The notes beneath the pieces were generated by a model, which was not told the DNA's origin, made no database searches, and saw only the letters and a list, made by a program, of their open reading frames with translations. A stretch of DNA of 64,000 nt, from positions 67,379-131,378 of the forward strand of contig CAKSTR010000013.1 of assembly GCA_934500835.1 (NCBI GenBank), written 5' to 3'. The position numbers and the translations under genes are program-made. This document shows positions 9,034-17,306 of the stretch, piece after piece. Every line of letters starts with the position of its first letter. Within the stretch, counting starts at the first letter, position 1. Origin of the DNA: an uncultured Paracoccaceae bacterium (GTDB lineage: Bacteria; Pseudomonadota; Alphaproteobacteria; Rhodobacterales; Rhodobacteraceae).

Positions 9034-9757
9034 TCGGTTCGTTAGTGTGCGAGGCGAGGAAATCCATCTAGCAGCCTGAGCGCTGAACGCGACGTAAAGT
9101 TGGCTATTGCAACTCGGTATTTTTCCGCGCTTTGTAGCGAAAGTTTATCTCATGGTAGGGCTACAGCGTAAACGTAGTGATCATCACTATCGGTCGCGGC
9201 CCGCCAATTCAGCCTATTAATGTATTGATATTACTTGATAAGGTGGGAAGTTGATCCTTTCTCTTCCTCCGTTCATTCCGCCACATGATCGCGAAACGAC
9301 CCGGAACTTGGCGGAAGTCATTTGCCGCCCACCTCTCACCTAAGGTCGTCCGGCGGCTCGTTCAGACCCACCAGAAGCGCCACCGCCGCCTCAAGCTGCC
9401 CGGGGGTGAAATGGAAGTTGCCGAACATCGCAATGCGGAGCAGCCGGGTGTCGGACGCAAGGATCTGGGTCTGGATGATACTGATGGCCGCAGAGAGGTT
9501 AGGCACTCGGGTCAACCTTAATGTCGGGCCAAGCCTCGGCGGCAGATGGCTGGCGGAACAAGCGGTATCCATCGCCCTCTGCGCCGCCCGCAAGGTGAAA
9601 GGTACGAACACGGATTGCGCATCTCTGTCGCCAATTCTGGCGAAAGAAGCTGCGGACGGGGCAGCTTGCTGTGCCCGAGAGCGTGACCGCCCTTCCGGTG
9701 TTTGCGGAACTGGCCGTCGAGGGCGGCGCAGCGGGGATGTCGGCAGGGACGTTGGGA
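9034..9757. other. Gene-poor stretch at the right edge of the mobile region
   Basis: There is no convincing gene in 724 bp. The first 250 bp are AT-richer like the tcmP pair and contain a 15-bp near-perfect palindrome, TAGTGAT-C-ATCACTA (9175-9189). From about 9280 the composition returns to GC-rich. Minus-strand frames around 9336-9611 and 9499-9819 are short, unsupported by any family I recognise, and may be eroded gene fragments. No tRNA, integrase or obvious attachment repeat was seen. The island-chromosome boundary probably lies here. Confidence 0.5.
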
Positions 9758-10666
9758 TCAGCCCTGCTCGGCCGGATCCAGGCCAAGGCTCCTGGCATGT
9801 GCCTGCGCTGCCGCCACAAATTCCTTGGCGAAGCGCTGCGTTATCGGGCTCAGGACCTTGCCGACACGCCAGTGCAGGCAGACGGTGCGGATGCAGGCGG
9901 GATCCCTGAGGGGGCGGGTCGTTAGGGCGGCGGGCAAGTTCACCGTGGCAAGTGCGGGAAGAAGTGTCACCCCCATCCCAGTCTGCACCATTGCGACAAG
10001 CGAGGCGACGTTGCGCACGGAAAAGCGCGCCTCGCGCGCGAGCTGCTGAAAGGCGGGTGAGGGAAGGCTGCGCGCTGCTTCGTTCAGGATCAGCGGTTCT
10101 CCGTCAAGATCGGTCCAGTCCAGGACTGCGCCCCTTTCTGCCATGGGGCTATCGCTGCGGAAGACCAACTTGAACGGATCGCGGAAGATCGGTTCGCTTG
10201 CCAGGCCCGTAACCTCGGAAGACATGCCCGCTATGCCGAGATCCACCTGTCCCGTCTCGACGAGGTGGCGGACATCCGAGCTGTCGGTATCGACAAGTTC
10301 GATGTCCAGATCGGGGCGCAAGGATATGAAACCCTGCAGAAAACGAGGCAGAAGCATCGTGGCGACCGATGGGACAGAGGCGACGCGCAGTCGCCCGCTG
10401 CGCGCCTTCGACTGCGCGTCGATCCGTTCCATCGCACGGTCGTAGTCGCGCAGCAGGACCACCGCCTGATCATAGAGGAAGCGCCCCATCTCCGTCAGGC
10501 TGGACTTGCGGTCGCTCTCGAACAGCGGGCAGCCAAGGCGTTCCTCGATCTGCTTCAGCGTCATCGAAAGGGCCGAGGGGGTGCGGAAGAGCTTCTCGGA
10601 GGCATCCTTGATATTGCCGTGGTCAGCGACCTCGACAAAGGCGCGCAGGGCTTCCAGCCGAATCAT
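9758..10666 (-). CDS. LysR-family transcriptional regulator
   Basis: This is a 302-aa protein from ATG 10666 (AGGA 9 nt upstream); a TTG at 10672 lies too close to that site. An N-terminal winged helix-turn-helix (MIRLEALRAFVEVADHGNIKDASEKLFRTPSALS) is followed by a linker helix and a periplasmic-binding-like effector domain (FRVSVASVPSV type, about 90-300). The usual LysR length is met. It is divergent from the dehydrogenase/ABC-transporter operon starting at 10757, with a candidate operator between them, so it probably controls that operon in response to the imported compound or a breakdown product. Confidence 0.93.
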   Translation of the reverse strand: MIRLEALRAFVEVADHGNIKDASEKLFRTPSALSMTLKQIEERLGCPLFESDRKSSLTEMGRFLYDQAVVLLRDYDRAMERIDAQSKARSGRLRVASVPSVATMLLPRFLQGFISLRPDLDIELVDTDSSDVRHLVETGQVDLGIAGMSSEVTGLASEPIFRDPFKLVFRSDSPMAERGAVLDWTDLDGEPLILNEAARSLPSPAFQQLAREARFSVRNVASLVAMVQTGMGVTLLPALATVNLPAALTTRPLRDPACIRTVCLHWRVGKVLSPITQRFAKEFVAAAQAHARSLGLDPAEQG

Positions 10667-10682
10667 GTTCAATTATCCTTAT

Positions 10683-10699
10683 GTAATGGTGAGAATTAC
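10683..10699. promoter_or_regulatory. Candidate LysR operator between divergent genes
   Basis: GTAAT-N7-ATTAC is a perfect inverted repeat with the spacing of LysR boxes. It lies in the 90-bp divergent region between the LysR gene (start 10666) and the Ldh2 gene (start 10757), where an autoregulated activator would bind. Function is inferred from position and symmetry only. Confidence 0.5.
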
Positions 10700-10756
10700 T
10701 GTGTTGTGCTGAAATGGGCAATCGGTGCTTCTGTCTGCAACCAGACGGGGGCGGCC

Positions 10757-11746
10757 ATGCGGATGACATTGGATGAGGTGGAGGCGCTGACGCTCCGGGC
10801 GCTGACGGAGGCGGGAGCAAGCACGGCGCAGGCCCTGCCGGTGGCGCGGTCGATCCGCGCGGCAGAGCGGGACGGGATGCGCTCGCATGGCCTCCTGTAT
10901 CTGCCGGTCTATGTTGAGCACCTGGTCTGCGGCAAGGTGGACGGTCGGGCCGTGCCCCGGCTTTCACAGCCAAAACCGGGTGCCTTGGTGGCGGATGCTG
11001 CGCACGGCTTCGCCCATCCGGCCATCGACCTTGGCCTGCCGCCGCTGATCGAAGCGACGCAGCGGTCGGGTATCGCGGCGCTGGTGCTGCGGCGGTCCTA
11101 CAACTGCGGCCTGCTGGGGCATCATGCGCAGGCGATCGCCGGGGCGGGTCTGATCGGGCTGTGCTTCACCCATGCGCCCGCCTCGATCTCGCCGACAGGG
11201 GGAAGAGTGCCGGTGATCGGCACCAATCCTTTCGCCCTCGGGGTGCCGGATGGGAGGGGCGGAGCACGGTTCGTCATCGACCAGTCGGCCAGCGTGGTGG
11301 CGAAATCCGAAGTGCTGCTGCGGGCCCGCAAGGGCGAGCCCATTCCCGAAGGCTGGGCGCTGGATGCCGAGGGGAGGCCCACCACCGATGCCGAAGCGGC
11401 GCTGAAGGGGTCTATGCTACCCGCGGGCGGGGTGAAAGGCTTCGGCGTCGGGCTCTTGGTCGAGGTGCTGGCCTCCGCCCTTGCCGGCGCCGTTTCCAGC
11501 CGTGAGGCTAGCCCCTTCTCCGGCCCTGCGGGTGGTCCGCCTGCCACCGGGCAGTGCCTTGTCGCCATCGACCCTAACACCTTTGCCGAAGGCTTCTACG
11601 ACCGGATCGAGGCGCTGGCAGTCGCCATCACGGCGCAGGAGGGCGCCCGCCTTCCCGGAGAGCGGCGCGTCCTTGCCCGCGCCCTGACCGAGATCGAAGG
11701 CGTCGAGGTGGACGAGGCGCTGCTGGCCCGGCTTCAACTTCAATAA
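10757..11746 (+). CDS. Ldh2/MDH2-type NAD(P)-dependent 2-hydroxyacid dehydrogenase
   Basis: The 329-aa protein belongs to the Ldh2/YlbC/ComC family (malate, sulfolactate, ureidoglycolate, delta1-piperideine-2-carboxylate reductases). The family start TLDEVEALTLRALTEAGAS, the catalytic-region motif ERDGMRSHGLLYLP, NCGLLGHHAQ, GTNPFALGVP and the late GGVKGFGVGLLVEVL segment are all visible. ATG 10757 was chosen by homology; the frame is open further upstream but that part overlaps the regulator region. It heads an operon with a quaternary-amine-type importer and an aldehyde dehydrogenase, so it probably oxidises or reduces a 2-oxo/2-hydroxy acid or cyclic imino acid in that pathway. The exact substrate cannot be read from sequence. 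Confidence 0.88.
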   Translation: MRMTLDEVEALTLRALTEAGASTAQALPVARSIRAAERDGMRSHGLLYLPVYVEHLVCGKVDGRAVPRLSQPKPGALVADAAHGFAHPAIDLGLPPLIEATQRSGIAALVLRRSYNCGLLGHHAQAIAGAGLIGLCFTHAPASISPTGGRVPVIGTNPFALGVPDGRGGARFVIDQSASVVAKSEVLLRARKGEPIPEGWALDAEGRPTTDAEAALKGSMLPAGGVKGFGVGLLVEVLASALAGAVSSREASPFSGPAGGPPATGQCLVAIDPNTFAEGFYDRIEALAVAITAQEGARLPGERRVLARALTEIEGVEVDEALLARLQLQ

Positions 11747-11852
11747 ATCTGAACTAAAGGTAATAAATTATCGTTTGATTGAATATCGCAGGCCGTGGAA
11801 CCTGCACGGAGGTCGCCGCCCGAGACGGCGTCATGCCACAGGAGGTATCAGA

Positions 11853-12860
11853 ATGACTGCCATGAAACGCCTGACCGCCCTTGCCGTGCTTACGGCGTCC
11901 GGGCTCTCGCTTGCCCAGCCGGCTGCCGCCGCCGATTGCGGCACCGCCGAAAGAATTACCGTCGCCGAGATGACCTGGTTGTCGGCCGCCACCCTTGCGC
12001 ATGTCGCCCAGAAGATCATGGCGGATGGCTACGGCTGCACCGCCGAGCTGGTGCCGGGCGATACGGTGCCGACCGCGACCTCGATGCTGGCCCGGTCAGA
12101 GCCGACGGTGGCGCCGGAACTCTGGGTCTCGACCGTGCAGGCCCAGTGGGACCAGATGCAGGACAAGGGCAACGTCTACAAGGCCTCCGACATCTTTGCG
12201 GACGGCGGGCTGGACGGGCTCTGGGTGCCGGATTACGTCCTGACCGAACACCCCGAGATCAAGACTATCGAGGATCTTGCTGCCAACTGGCAGGTGTTCG
12301 AGGATAGCCAGAACCCCGGCGTGGGGCGGCTTTACAACGGCCCGCCCGGCTGGGCGAGCGAGGTGATCATCACCAACTACTACAAGGCGCTTGGACTTGC
12401 CGACACCTATGAACTGTTCTCTCCCGGTTCGGGCGAGAATCTGAAGGCTTCGATTGCCCGCGCTGTCGCGCGCAAGCAGCCTTGGGTGGGCTACTACTGG
12501 GGGCCGTCCGACGTGGTGGGCAAGTTCAAGCTGGTCCGCCTGGGGATGCCGGAAAGCGACCCCGAGAAGTTCACCTGCCTGACCGATGCCAATTGCGCCG
12601 ACCCGCAGGTGACGGGCTGGGCGGCGGGAGAGGTGGCGGTGGCCGTCGTCTCCGAGCTCAGGGAGCAGGCGCCCGACGTGGCCGATTTCCTGTCAAAGAT
12701 GCAGGTGCCGAACGACGAGATCAGCACCGTGCTCGCCTGGGGCGACGACAACGGCGCCACGCCGGAAGAGGTCGCAGTGTATTTTCTGAAGAACTACGAG
12801 GCGATCTGGACCCAATGGGTTCCCGCGGATGTCGCCGAGAAGGTTAAGGGCAGCCTCTGA
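11853..12860 (+). CDS. Glycine betaine/quaternary-ammonium ABC transporter, substrate-binding protein (ProX-like)
   Basis: The 335-aa protein starts at ATG 11853 with AGGAGGT upstream and has a clear Sec signal peptide (MKRLTALAVLTASGLSLA, cleavage near AAA-AD). The mature part is an OpuAC-type binding domain: ITVAEMTWLSAATLAHV, WVSTVQAQWDQ, and aromatic segments GPPGWASEVI and QPWVGYYWGPSD that could supply a cation-binding cage. It is followed by permease and ATPase genes. Because the operon encodes oxidising enzymes, the ligand is more likely a carbon/nitrogen source than an osmolyte. Confidence 0.9.
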   Translation: MTAMKRLTALAVLTASGLSLAQPAAAADCGTAERITVAEMTWLSAATLAHVAQKIMADGYGCTAELVPGDTVPTATSMLARSEPTVAPELWVSTVQAQWDQMQDKGNVYKASDIFADGGLDGLWVPDYVLTEHPEIKTIEDLAANWQVFEDSQNPGVGRLYNGPPGWASEVIITNYYKALGLADTYELFSPGSGENLKASIARAVARKQPWVGYYWGPSDVVGKFKLVRLGMPESDPEKFTCLTDANCADPQVTGWAAGEVAVAVVSELREQAPDVADFLSKMQVPNDEISTVLAWGDDNGATPEEVAVYFLKNYEAIWTQWVPADVAEKVKGSL

Positions 12861-12928
12861 TCCCATGACATGACCCGCGCCGCCGTTCGCATCGGCCCGG
12901 CGGCGCGGCAACCGGAAGGACCCGCATC

Positions 12929-13804
12929 ATGACATCCGGCTTCCCGGAACTCTGGGATACGCGCAGTTTCGGCCGCCTCCTCGATTCCGCCTTCAACACG
13001 CTGGTGGCCAACTGGGGCGAGACGCTGGAAACCGTGTTCATGCCCGTGCTGCGCGGCATCACCGGGCTGGAGAAGGCGCTGCAGTTCCTGCCCTGGTGGG
13101 TGGTGGTGGCCCTGTTCTGTGCGGCGACATGGGGCGCGGCGCGGCGCTGGACGCCGGTTCTGGTGGTCGCCGTGCTTCTTGTGCTTCTCGGCCTGCTGGG
13201 CGTCTGGAACGAGGCGATGTCGACCGTGGCGCTGATGCTGGCCGCGACGGTGCTGTCGGTGGCCCTCGGTGTGCCGCTCGGCGTCGCCATGTCGCGGTCA
13301 GACCGGATGCGGCGCGGGATGCTGCCGGTGCTGGACATCATGCAGACCATGCCGATCTTCGTCTATCTCATCCCTTTCGTGATGCTGTTCGGCCCCGGCA
13401 AGATCCCGGCCCTTCTGGCGACCATCGTCTTCGCTATTCCCCCGGTTATCCGCCTGACCGATTTGGGCATCAGGCAAGTGGACCCCGAGATCGTCGAGGC
13501 GTCCCGAGCTTTCGGTGCCTCGCCCCGCCAGCAACTCTGGACGGTGCAGGTGCCGCTGGCGATGCCGACGATCATGGCGGGCATCAACCAGACCACGATG
13601 ATGGCGCTGTCGATGGTGGTCATCGCCTCGATGATCGGCGCCGGGGGCCTGGGATACCAGGTCCTTCAGGGCATCCAGCGGCTGGAGGTCAGCCGCGGCC
13701 TGATTGCGGGGCTTGGCATCGTGCTGCTGGCGATCATCTTCGATCGTATGGCGCAATCCTACGGCCGCCGCGTGCAGGCCAACCTGCATCGGGAGGGCAA
13801 GTGA
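12929..13804 (+). CDS. Glycine betaine/proline-type ABC transporter permease (ProW-like)
   Basis: The 291-aa inner-membrane permease has about six hydrophobic segments. An extra N-terminal helix region ([17 protein letters not shown]) precedes the binding-protein-dependent transport domain. The EAA-loop signature [33 protein letters not shown] marks contact with the ATPase. [14 protein letters not shown] at the start resembles the amphipathic ProW N-terminus. Its stop overlaps the start of the ATPase gene (TGATG), so translation is coupled. Confidence 0.9.
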   Translation: MTSGFPELWDTRSFGRLLDSAFNTLVANWGETLETVFMPVLRGITGLEKALQFLPWWVVVALFCAATWGAARRWTPVLVVAVLLVLLGLLGVWNEAMSTVALMLAATVLSVALGVPLGVAMSRSDRMRRGMLPVLDIMQTMPIFVYLIPFVMLFGPGKIPALLATIVFAIPPVIRLTDLGIRQVDPEIVEASRAFGASPRQQLWTVQVPLAMPTIMAGINQTTMMALSMVVIASMIGAGGLGYQVLQGIQRLEVSRGLIAGLGIVLLAIIFDRMAQSYGRRVQANLHREGK

Positions 13805-14823
13805 TGAATCCCGTCAAGATCCGTGTCGACGGAGTGTCCAAGGTCTTTGGCAAGGATCCCAGAGCCGCACTGGCCAAGGTCGAGGCCGGCATGGACAAGA
13901 CCCGGCTGCTGGAGGAAACCAATCACGTGCTGGGGCTGCATGGCATCACCCTCGACATCCGGGCGGGCGAGACCTTCGTGATCATGGGGCTGTCCGGGTC
14001 GGGAAAAAGCACGCTGATCCGGCATTTCAACCGCCTGATCGACCCAACTGCTGGCCGCATCCTGTTTGATGGCGAGGATATCCTTGCCTACGACGAACCC
14101 CGCCTGCGTGCCTTCCGGCGGCGGAAGGTGGCAATGGTTTTCCAGCGGTTCGCGCTTCTGCCGCACAGGACGGTGATCGAGAACGTCATGTATGGCCTGA
14201 CGCTGGACGGGGTGCCCGACTCGAAGGCCAGGGAACGGGCCGGGGCGCAGATCGCGCTGGTCGGGCTTTCCGGCTTCGAATCCAGCTATCCGGCGCAGCT
14301 TTCGGGTGGGATGCAGCAGCGCGTCGGGCTGGCCCGGGCGCTGGCCACCGATGCCGAAGTCCTGCTGATGGACGAGGCGTTCTCGGCATTGGACCCGCTG
14401 ATCCGGCACGACATGCAGATGCAGTTGAAGGAGTTGCGGGGCAGCCTGGGCAAGACGATCGTCTTCATTACCCATGACCTCGATGAGGCGCTTCTTCTGG
14501 GCGACCATATCGCCATCCTGAAGGACGGCATGCTGCGGCAAGTCGGCACCGGGGACGAGATTCTGCGCGCCCCTGCCGACGAATACGTCGCCCGCTTCGT
14601 GCGAGATGTGAACCGGGCGCGCATCCTGTCCTGCGGGGCTTGCGCTGACGCCGGGCTGGCCCTTCCGCCAGACGCGCCGCAAATCGCCGCCGGGGCTCCA
14701 CTGGAATCTGCCTTCGGTTTCTTTGCCGGCGGGGCTGGGGCGGTCGCGGTGTGCGACGCCGAGGGGCGGATCACGGGCGGCTTGACCCCGCAGAAACTGT
14801 TGGAAGCCTTGGCACGGGCATGA
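13804..14823 (+). CDS. Glycine betaine/proline-type ABC transporter ATP-binding protein (ProV-like)
   Basis: The 339-aa ATPase starts at ATG 13804, overlapping the permease stop. It shows Walker A GLSGSGKST, Q-loop MVFQRFALLPHRTV, signature LSGGMQQRVGLARAL, Walker B VLLMDEAFSALDPL and H-loop FITHDLDEAL. The N-terminal insertion (FGKDPRAALAKVEAGMDK) is typical of ProV/OpuAA. The C-terminus after about residue 265 is short, with at most a degenerate remnant of the CBS region that senses ionic strength in osmoregulatory ProV. This fits a nutrient importer. Confidence 0.9.
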   Translation: MNPVKIRVDGVSKVFGKDPRAALAKVEAGMDKTRLLEETNHVLGLHGITLDIRAGETFVIMGLSGSGKSTLIRHFNRLIDPTAGRILFDGEDILAYDEPRLRAFRRRKVAMVFQRFALLPHRTVIENVMYGLTLDGVPDSKARERAGAQIALVGLSGFESSYPAQLSGGMQQRVGLARALATDAEVLLMDEAFSALDPLIRHDMQMQLKELRGSLGKTIVFITHDLDEALLLGDHIAILKDGMLRQVGTGDEILRAPADEYVARFVRDVNRARILSCGACADAGLALPPDAPQIAAGAPLESAFGFFAGGAGAVAVCDAEGRITGGLTPQKLLEALARA

Positions 14824-14847
14824 CCCTTGCCGGAATGGAACGGAACC

Positions 14848-16299
14848 ATGGCACTTGAGACGCGGAATTTCATCGCCGGAACCTGGCGCGACGGAGAGGC
14901 GGCGGTAGAGAGCCGCAACCCCTCGGACCTGTCGGATGTGATCGGGCATTTCGCCCAGGGCACGCGCGCCGACGTCGACGAGGCCGTCGCCGCCGCCCGT
15001 GCGGCACAGCCCCGCTGGTGGGCGGCGGGTATCCAAAAACGCCATGACGTGCTGATGGCGATCGGGACCGAACTGATGGCGGGCGCCGCCGAGATCGGGG
15101 CCCTCCTGTCGCGTGAGGAAGGCAAGCCGCTGACCGAGGGCAAGGGCGAGGTCTATCGTGCCGGGCAGTTCTTCACCTGGTTCGCCGGTGAAGCGTTGCG
15201 CTGTCAGGGCGACCAGGCCGAAAGTGTGCGCCCCGGCGTCGAGATCGAGGTGCGGCGCGAACCGGCGGGCGTGGCGGCGCTGGTGACGCCGTGGAACTTC
15301 CCGGTGGCGACCCCGGCCTGGAAGCTGGCTCCTGCCTTGGCCTATGGCAATGCGGTGGTGTGGAAGCCCGCCAACCTGACGCCGGCCTCGGCGGTCGCAC
15401 TGGCTCGGATCATCGCGCGGGCCGACATGCCCGCCGGCACCTTCAACCTTGTCATGGGGCCGGGCCGCGAGGTGGGCGATCATCTGGTTGGCCATGCCGG
15501 GGTCGATGCGATCAGCTTTACCGGCTCGGTGGACGTGGGACGCGGCATCGCGGCGCGCGCTCTTGGCACCCGCGCCCGAGTGCAGATGGAGATGGGGTCG
15601 AAGAATCCCATGCTCATCATGGACGACTGCGATCTTGACCTTGCCGTCGCCCATGCTGCCAACGCGGCCTTCGGCGGCACCGGGCAGAAATGCACCGCCG
15701 CCTCACGCCTGATCGTGCATCGCAAGGTATTGGATGCGTTCACTGAACGGCTGGTTGCAACCGCCGAGGGGCTGCGTGTGGGACATGCGTTGGCCGAGGA
15801 CACGCAGATCGGCCCGGTGGTAAGCGAAGGCCAGCTTGCAGGCAACCTCGACTGGGTCGCCCGCGGCCGCGCCGAAGGGGCAGAACTGCTGACTGGCGGT
15901 GGGCGGCTGGACCGCCCGACCGAAGGGTATTTCATGGCCCCCGCCGTCTTTGCCCGCACAAGCAACGACATGGCCCTGAACCGTGAGGAGATGTTCGCCC
16001 CGATCACCTGCGTCATCCCCGCCGACAGCTATGCCGAGGCGCTCTCCATCGCCAATGACACGCCGTTCGGCCTGACGGCGGGGATCATGACCCGCAGCCT
16101 TGCCCGTGCTGCGCATTTCCGTGCCAACATGCGGGCGGGTTGCGTCATGGTGAACCTGCCGACAGCGGGCACGGACTACCATGTGCCCTTTGGCGGGCGG
16201 GGGCTGTCCTCCTTCGGCCCGCGTGAGCAGGGGCGCTACGCAGCTGAGTTTTTTACCACAGTGAAAACTGCCTACATGGCGGCGGGAGTGCCGGAATGA
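14848..16299 (+). CDS. NAD(P)-dependent aldehyde dehydrogenase (semialdehyde-dehydrogenase type)
   Basis: The 483-aa protein starts at ATG 14848 (MALETRNFIAGTWRDGE); the in-frame TTG at 14827 is less likely. ALDH hallmarks are present: TPWNFPVATPAWKLAPALAYG, SFTGSVDVGR, catalytic Glu in QMEMGSKNP and nucleophilic Cys in GGTGQKCTAASRL. The GQKCTA context resembles alpha-ketoglutaric semialdehyde dehydrogenases. It overlaps the next gene by 4 nt (ATGA). It presumably oxidises an aldehyde released from the compound brought in by the upstream transporter. Confidence 0.9.
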   Translation: MALETRNFIAGTWRDGEAAVESRNPSDLSDVIGHFAQGTRADVDEAVAAARAAQPRWWAAGIQKRHDVLMAIGTELMAGAAEIGALLSREEGKPLTEGKGEVYRAGQFFTWFAGEALRCQGDQAESVRPGVEIEVRREPAGVAALVTPWNFPVATPAWKLAPALAYGNAVVWKPANLTPASAVALARIIARADMPAGTFNLVMGPGREVGDHLVGHAGVDAISFTGSVDVGRGIAARALGTRARVQMEMGSKNPMLIMDDCDLDLAVAHAANAAFGGTGQKCTAASRLIVHRKVLDAFTERLVATAEGLRVGHALAEDTQIGPVVSEGQLAGNLDWVARGRAEGAELLTGGGRLDRPTEGYFMAPAVFARTSNDMALNREEMFAPITCVIPADSYAEALSIANDTPFGLTAGIMTRSLARAAHFRANMRAGCVMVNLPTAGTDYHVPFGGRGLSSFGPREQGRYAAEFFTTVKTAYMAAGVPE

Positions 16300-17306
16300 G
16301 CTATCTGATCGACGGGATGCAATATTCCAACTGGTCGGAGACGATCTTCCGCCAGTTGCGCGCGGGCGGCGTGGATGCGGTCCATGTCACCCTTGTCTAC
16401 CATGAGACCTTCCGAGAGACTGTCGCCCGGATCGAAAGCTGGAACCGCTGGTTCGAGCGTTTCCCTGAGCTGATCTTCCAGGGCTTCACCGCCGGGGATC
16501 TGGCGCTGGCCCGCGCCACCGGCCGCACGGCGATCTTCTTCGGCGCGCAGAACCCCAGCTGCATCGAGGACGATATCGGCCTTGTCGAGGTTCTGCACCG
16601 GCTTGGCCTGCGCTTCATGCAACTGACCTACAACAACCAGTCGCTGCTGGCGACAGGCTGCTTTGAGGCGGAGGATGCCGGCCTGACCCGCATGGGCCGT
16701 GCCGTGGTGGCCGAGATGAATCGTGTCGGCATGGTGGTGGACATGAGCCATTCCGCCGAACGATCGACCCTCGCGGCGGTGGAATATTCCTCGCGACCGA
16801 TCGCCGTGACCCATGCCAATCCCTCCGGTTGGCACCCGGCGCGGCGCAACAAGTCCGAAGCGGTAATCGGCGCCTTGGCCGAAACCGGCGGGATGCTGGG
16901 GTTTTCGCTCTATCCCCATCACCTGAAAGATGGCAGCAACTGCCGGCTTGCCGATTATTGCGCCATGATCGCCCGGACGGCGGAACGGTTCGGGACGCAT
17001 TTTCTGGGCATCGGCTCCGACCTTTGCCAGGACCAGCCCGACAGCGTGGTGGAATGGATGCGCACGGGACGCTGGAGCAAGACCGTCGACCTGGGCGAGG
17101 GCAGCAGGGATCTCCCCGGCTTTCCGGCCATGCCGGGCTGGTTCCGCAGCAACAGCGACTTTGGCAATCTGCACGAGGGGCTGCTGGCCACCGGCTTTTC
17201 CAACGAAGAGGTCGCGGCGATCCTGGGCGGGAACTGGGCCCGTTTCTTCGCGGCGTCCTTCGGCCCCGCGCAGGCGCCGGATGCGGCGAAGAGGGCGGCC
17301 GAATGA
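16296..17306 (+). CDS. M19 membrane-dipeptidase-like protein with degenerate metal site
   Basis: The 336-aa protein has the M19 (renal dipeptidase) fold markers VVDMSHSAERS (His152), PIAVTHANPS (His173), HPARRNKS and LGIGSDL. The N-terminal zinc motif HxD of classical members is replaced: LIDGMQYSNW has Met8 and Tyr10. The segment that should carry the bridging Glu reads FFGAQNPS (82-89). The protein closely recalls the dipeptidase-like protein encoded with dimethylglycine-catabolism genes in Pseudomonas (PA5396 type), so this is probably a distinct non-peptidase subfamily tied to betaine metabolism. Overlapping ATGA junctions on both sides show tight operon membership. The reaction is unknown. 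Confidence 0.85.
   Translation: MSYLIDGMQYSNWSETIFRQLRAGGVDAVHVTLVYHETFRETVARIESWNRWFERFPELIFQGFTAGDLALARATGRTAIFFGAQNPSCIEDDIGLVEVLHRLGLRFMQLTYNNQSLLATGCFEAEDAGLTRMGRAVVAEMNRVGMVVDMSHSAERSTLAAVEYSSRPIAVTHANPSGWHPARRNKSEAVIGALAETGGMLGFSLYPHHLKDGSNCRLADYCAMIARTAERFGTHFLGIGSDLCQDQPDSVVEWMRTGRWSKTVDLGEGSRDLPGFPAMPGWFRSNSDFGNLHEGLLATGFSNEEVAAILGGNWARFFAASFGPAQAPDAAKRAAE

Noticed and set aside
9034..9300. A tRNA gene serving as island attachment site
   Set aside because: No cloverleaf or conserved T-loop sequence was found in this stretch.
9336..9925. Short frames on both strands between the rSAM-like gene and the LysR gene
   Set aside because: No ribosome-binding site, family motif or consistent frame; one plus-strand frame overlaps the LysR gene antisense. 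Kept only as a comment on possible gene decay.
13759..15654. A 631-codon minus-strand open frame
   Set aside because: It overlaps the ABC ATPase and aldehyde dehydrogenase genes, which have full family motifs; the antisense frame has Arg/His/Gly-rich shadow composition.
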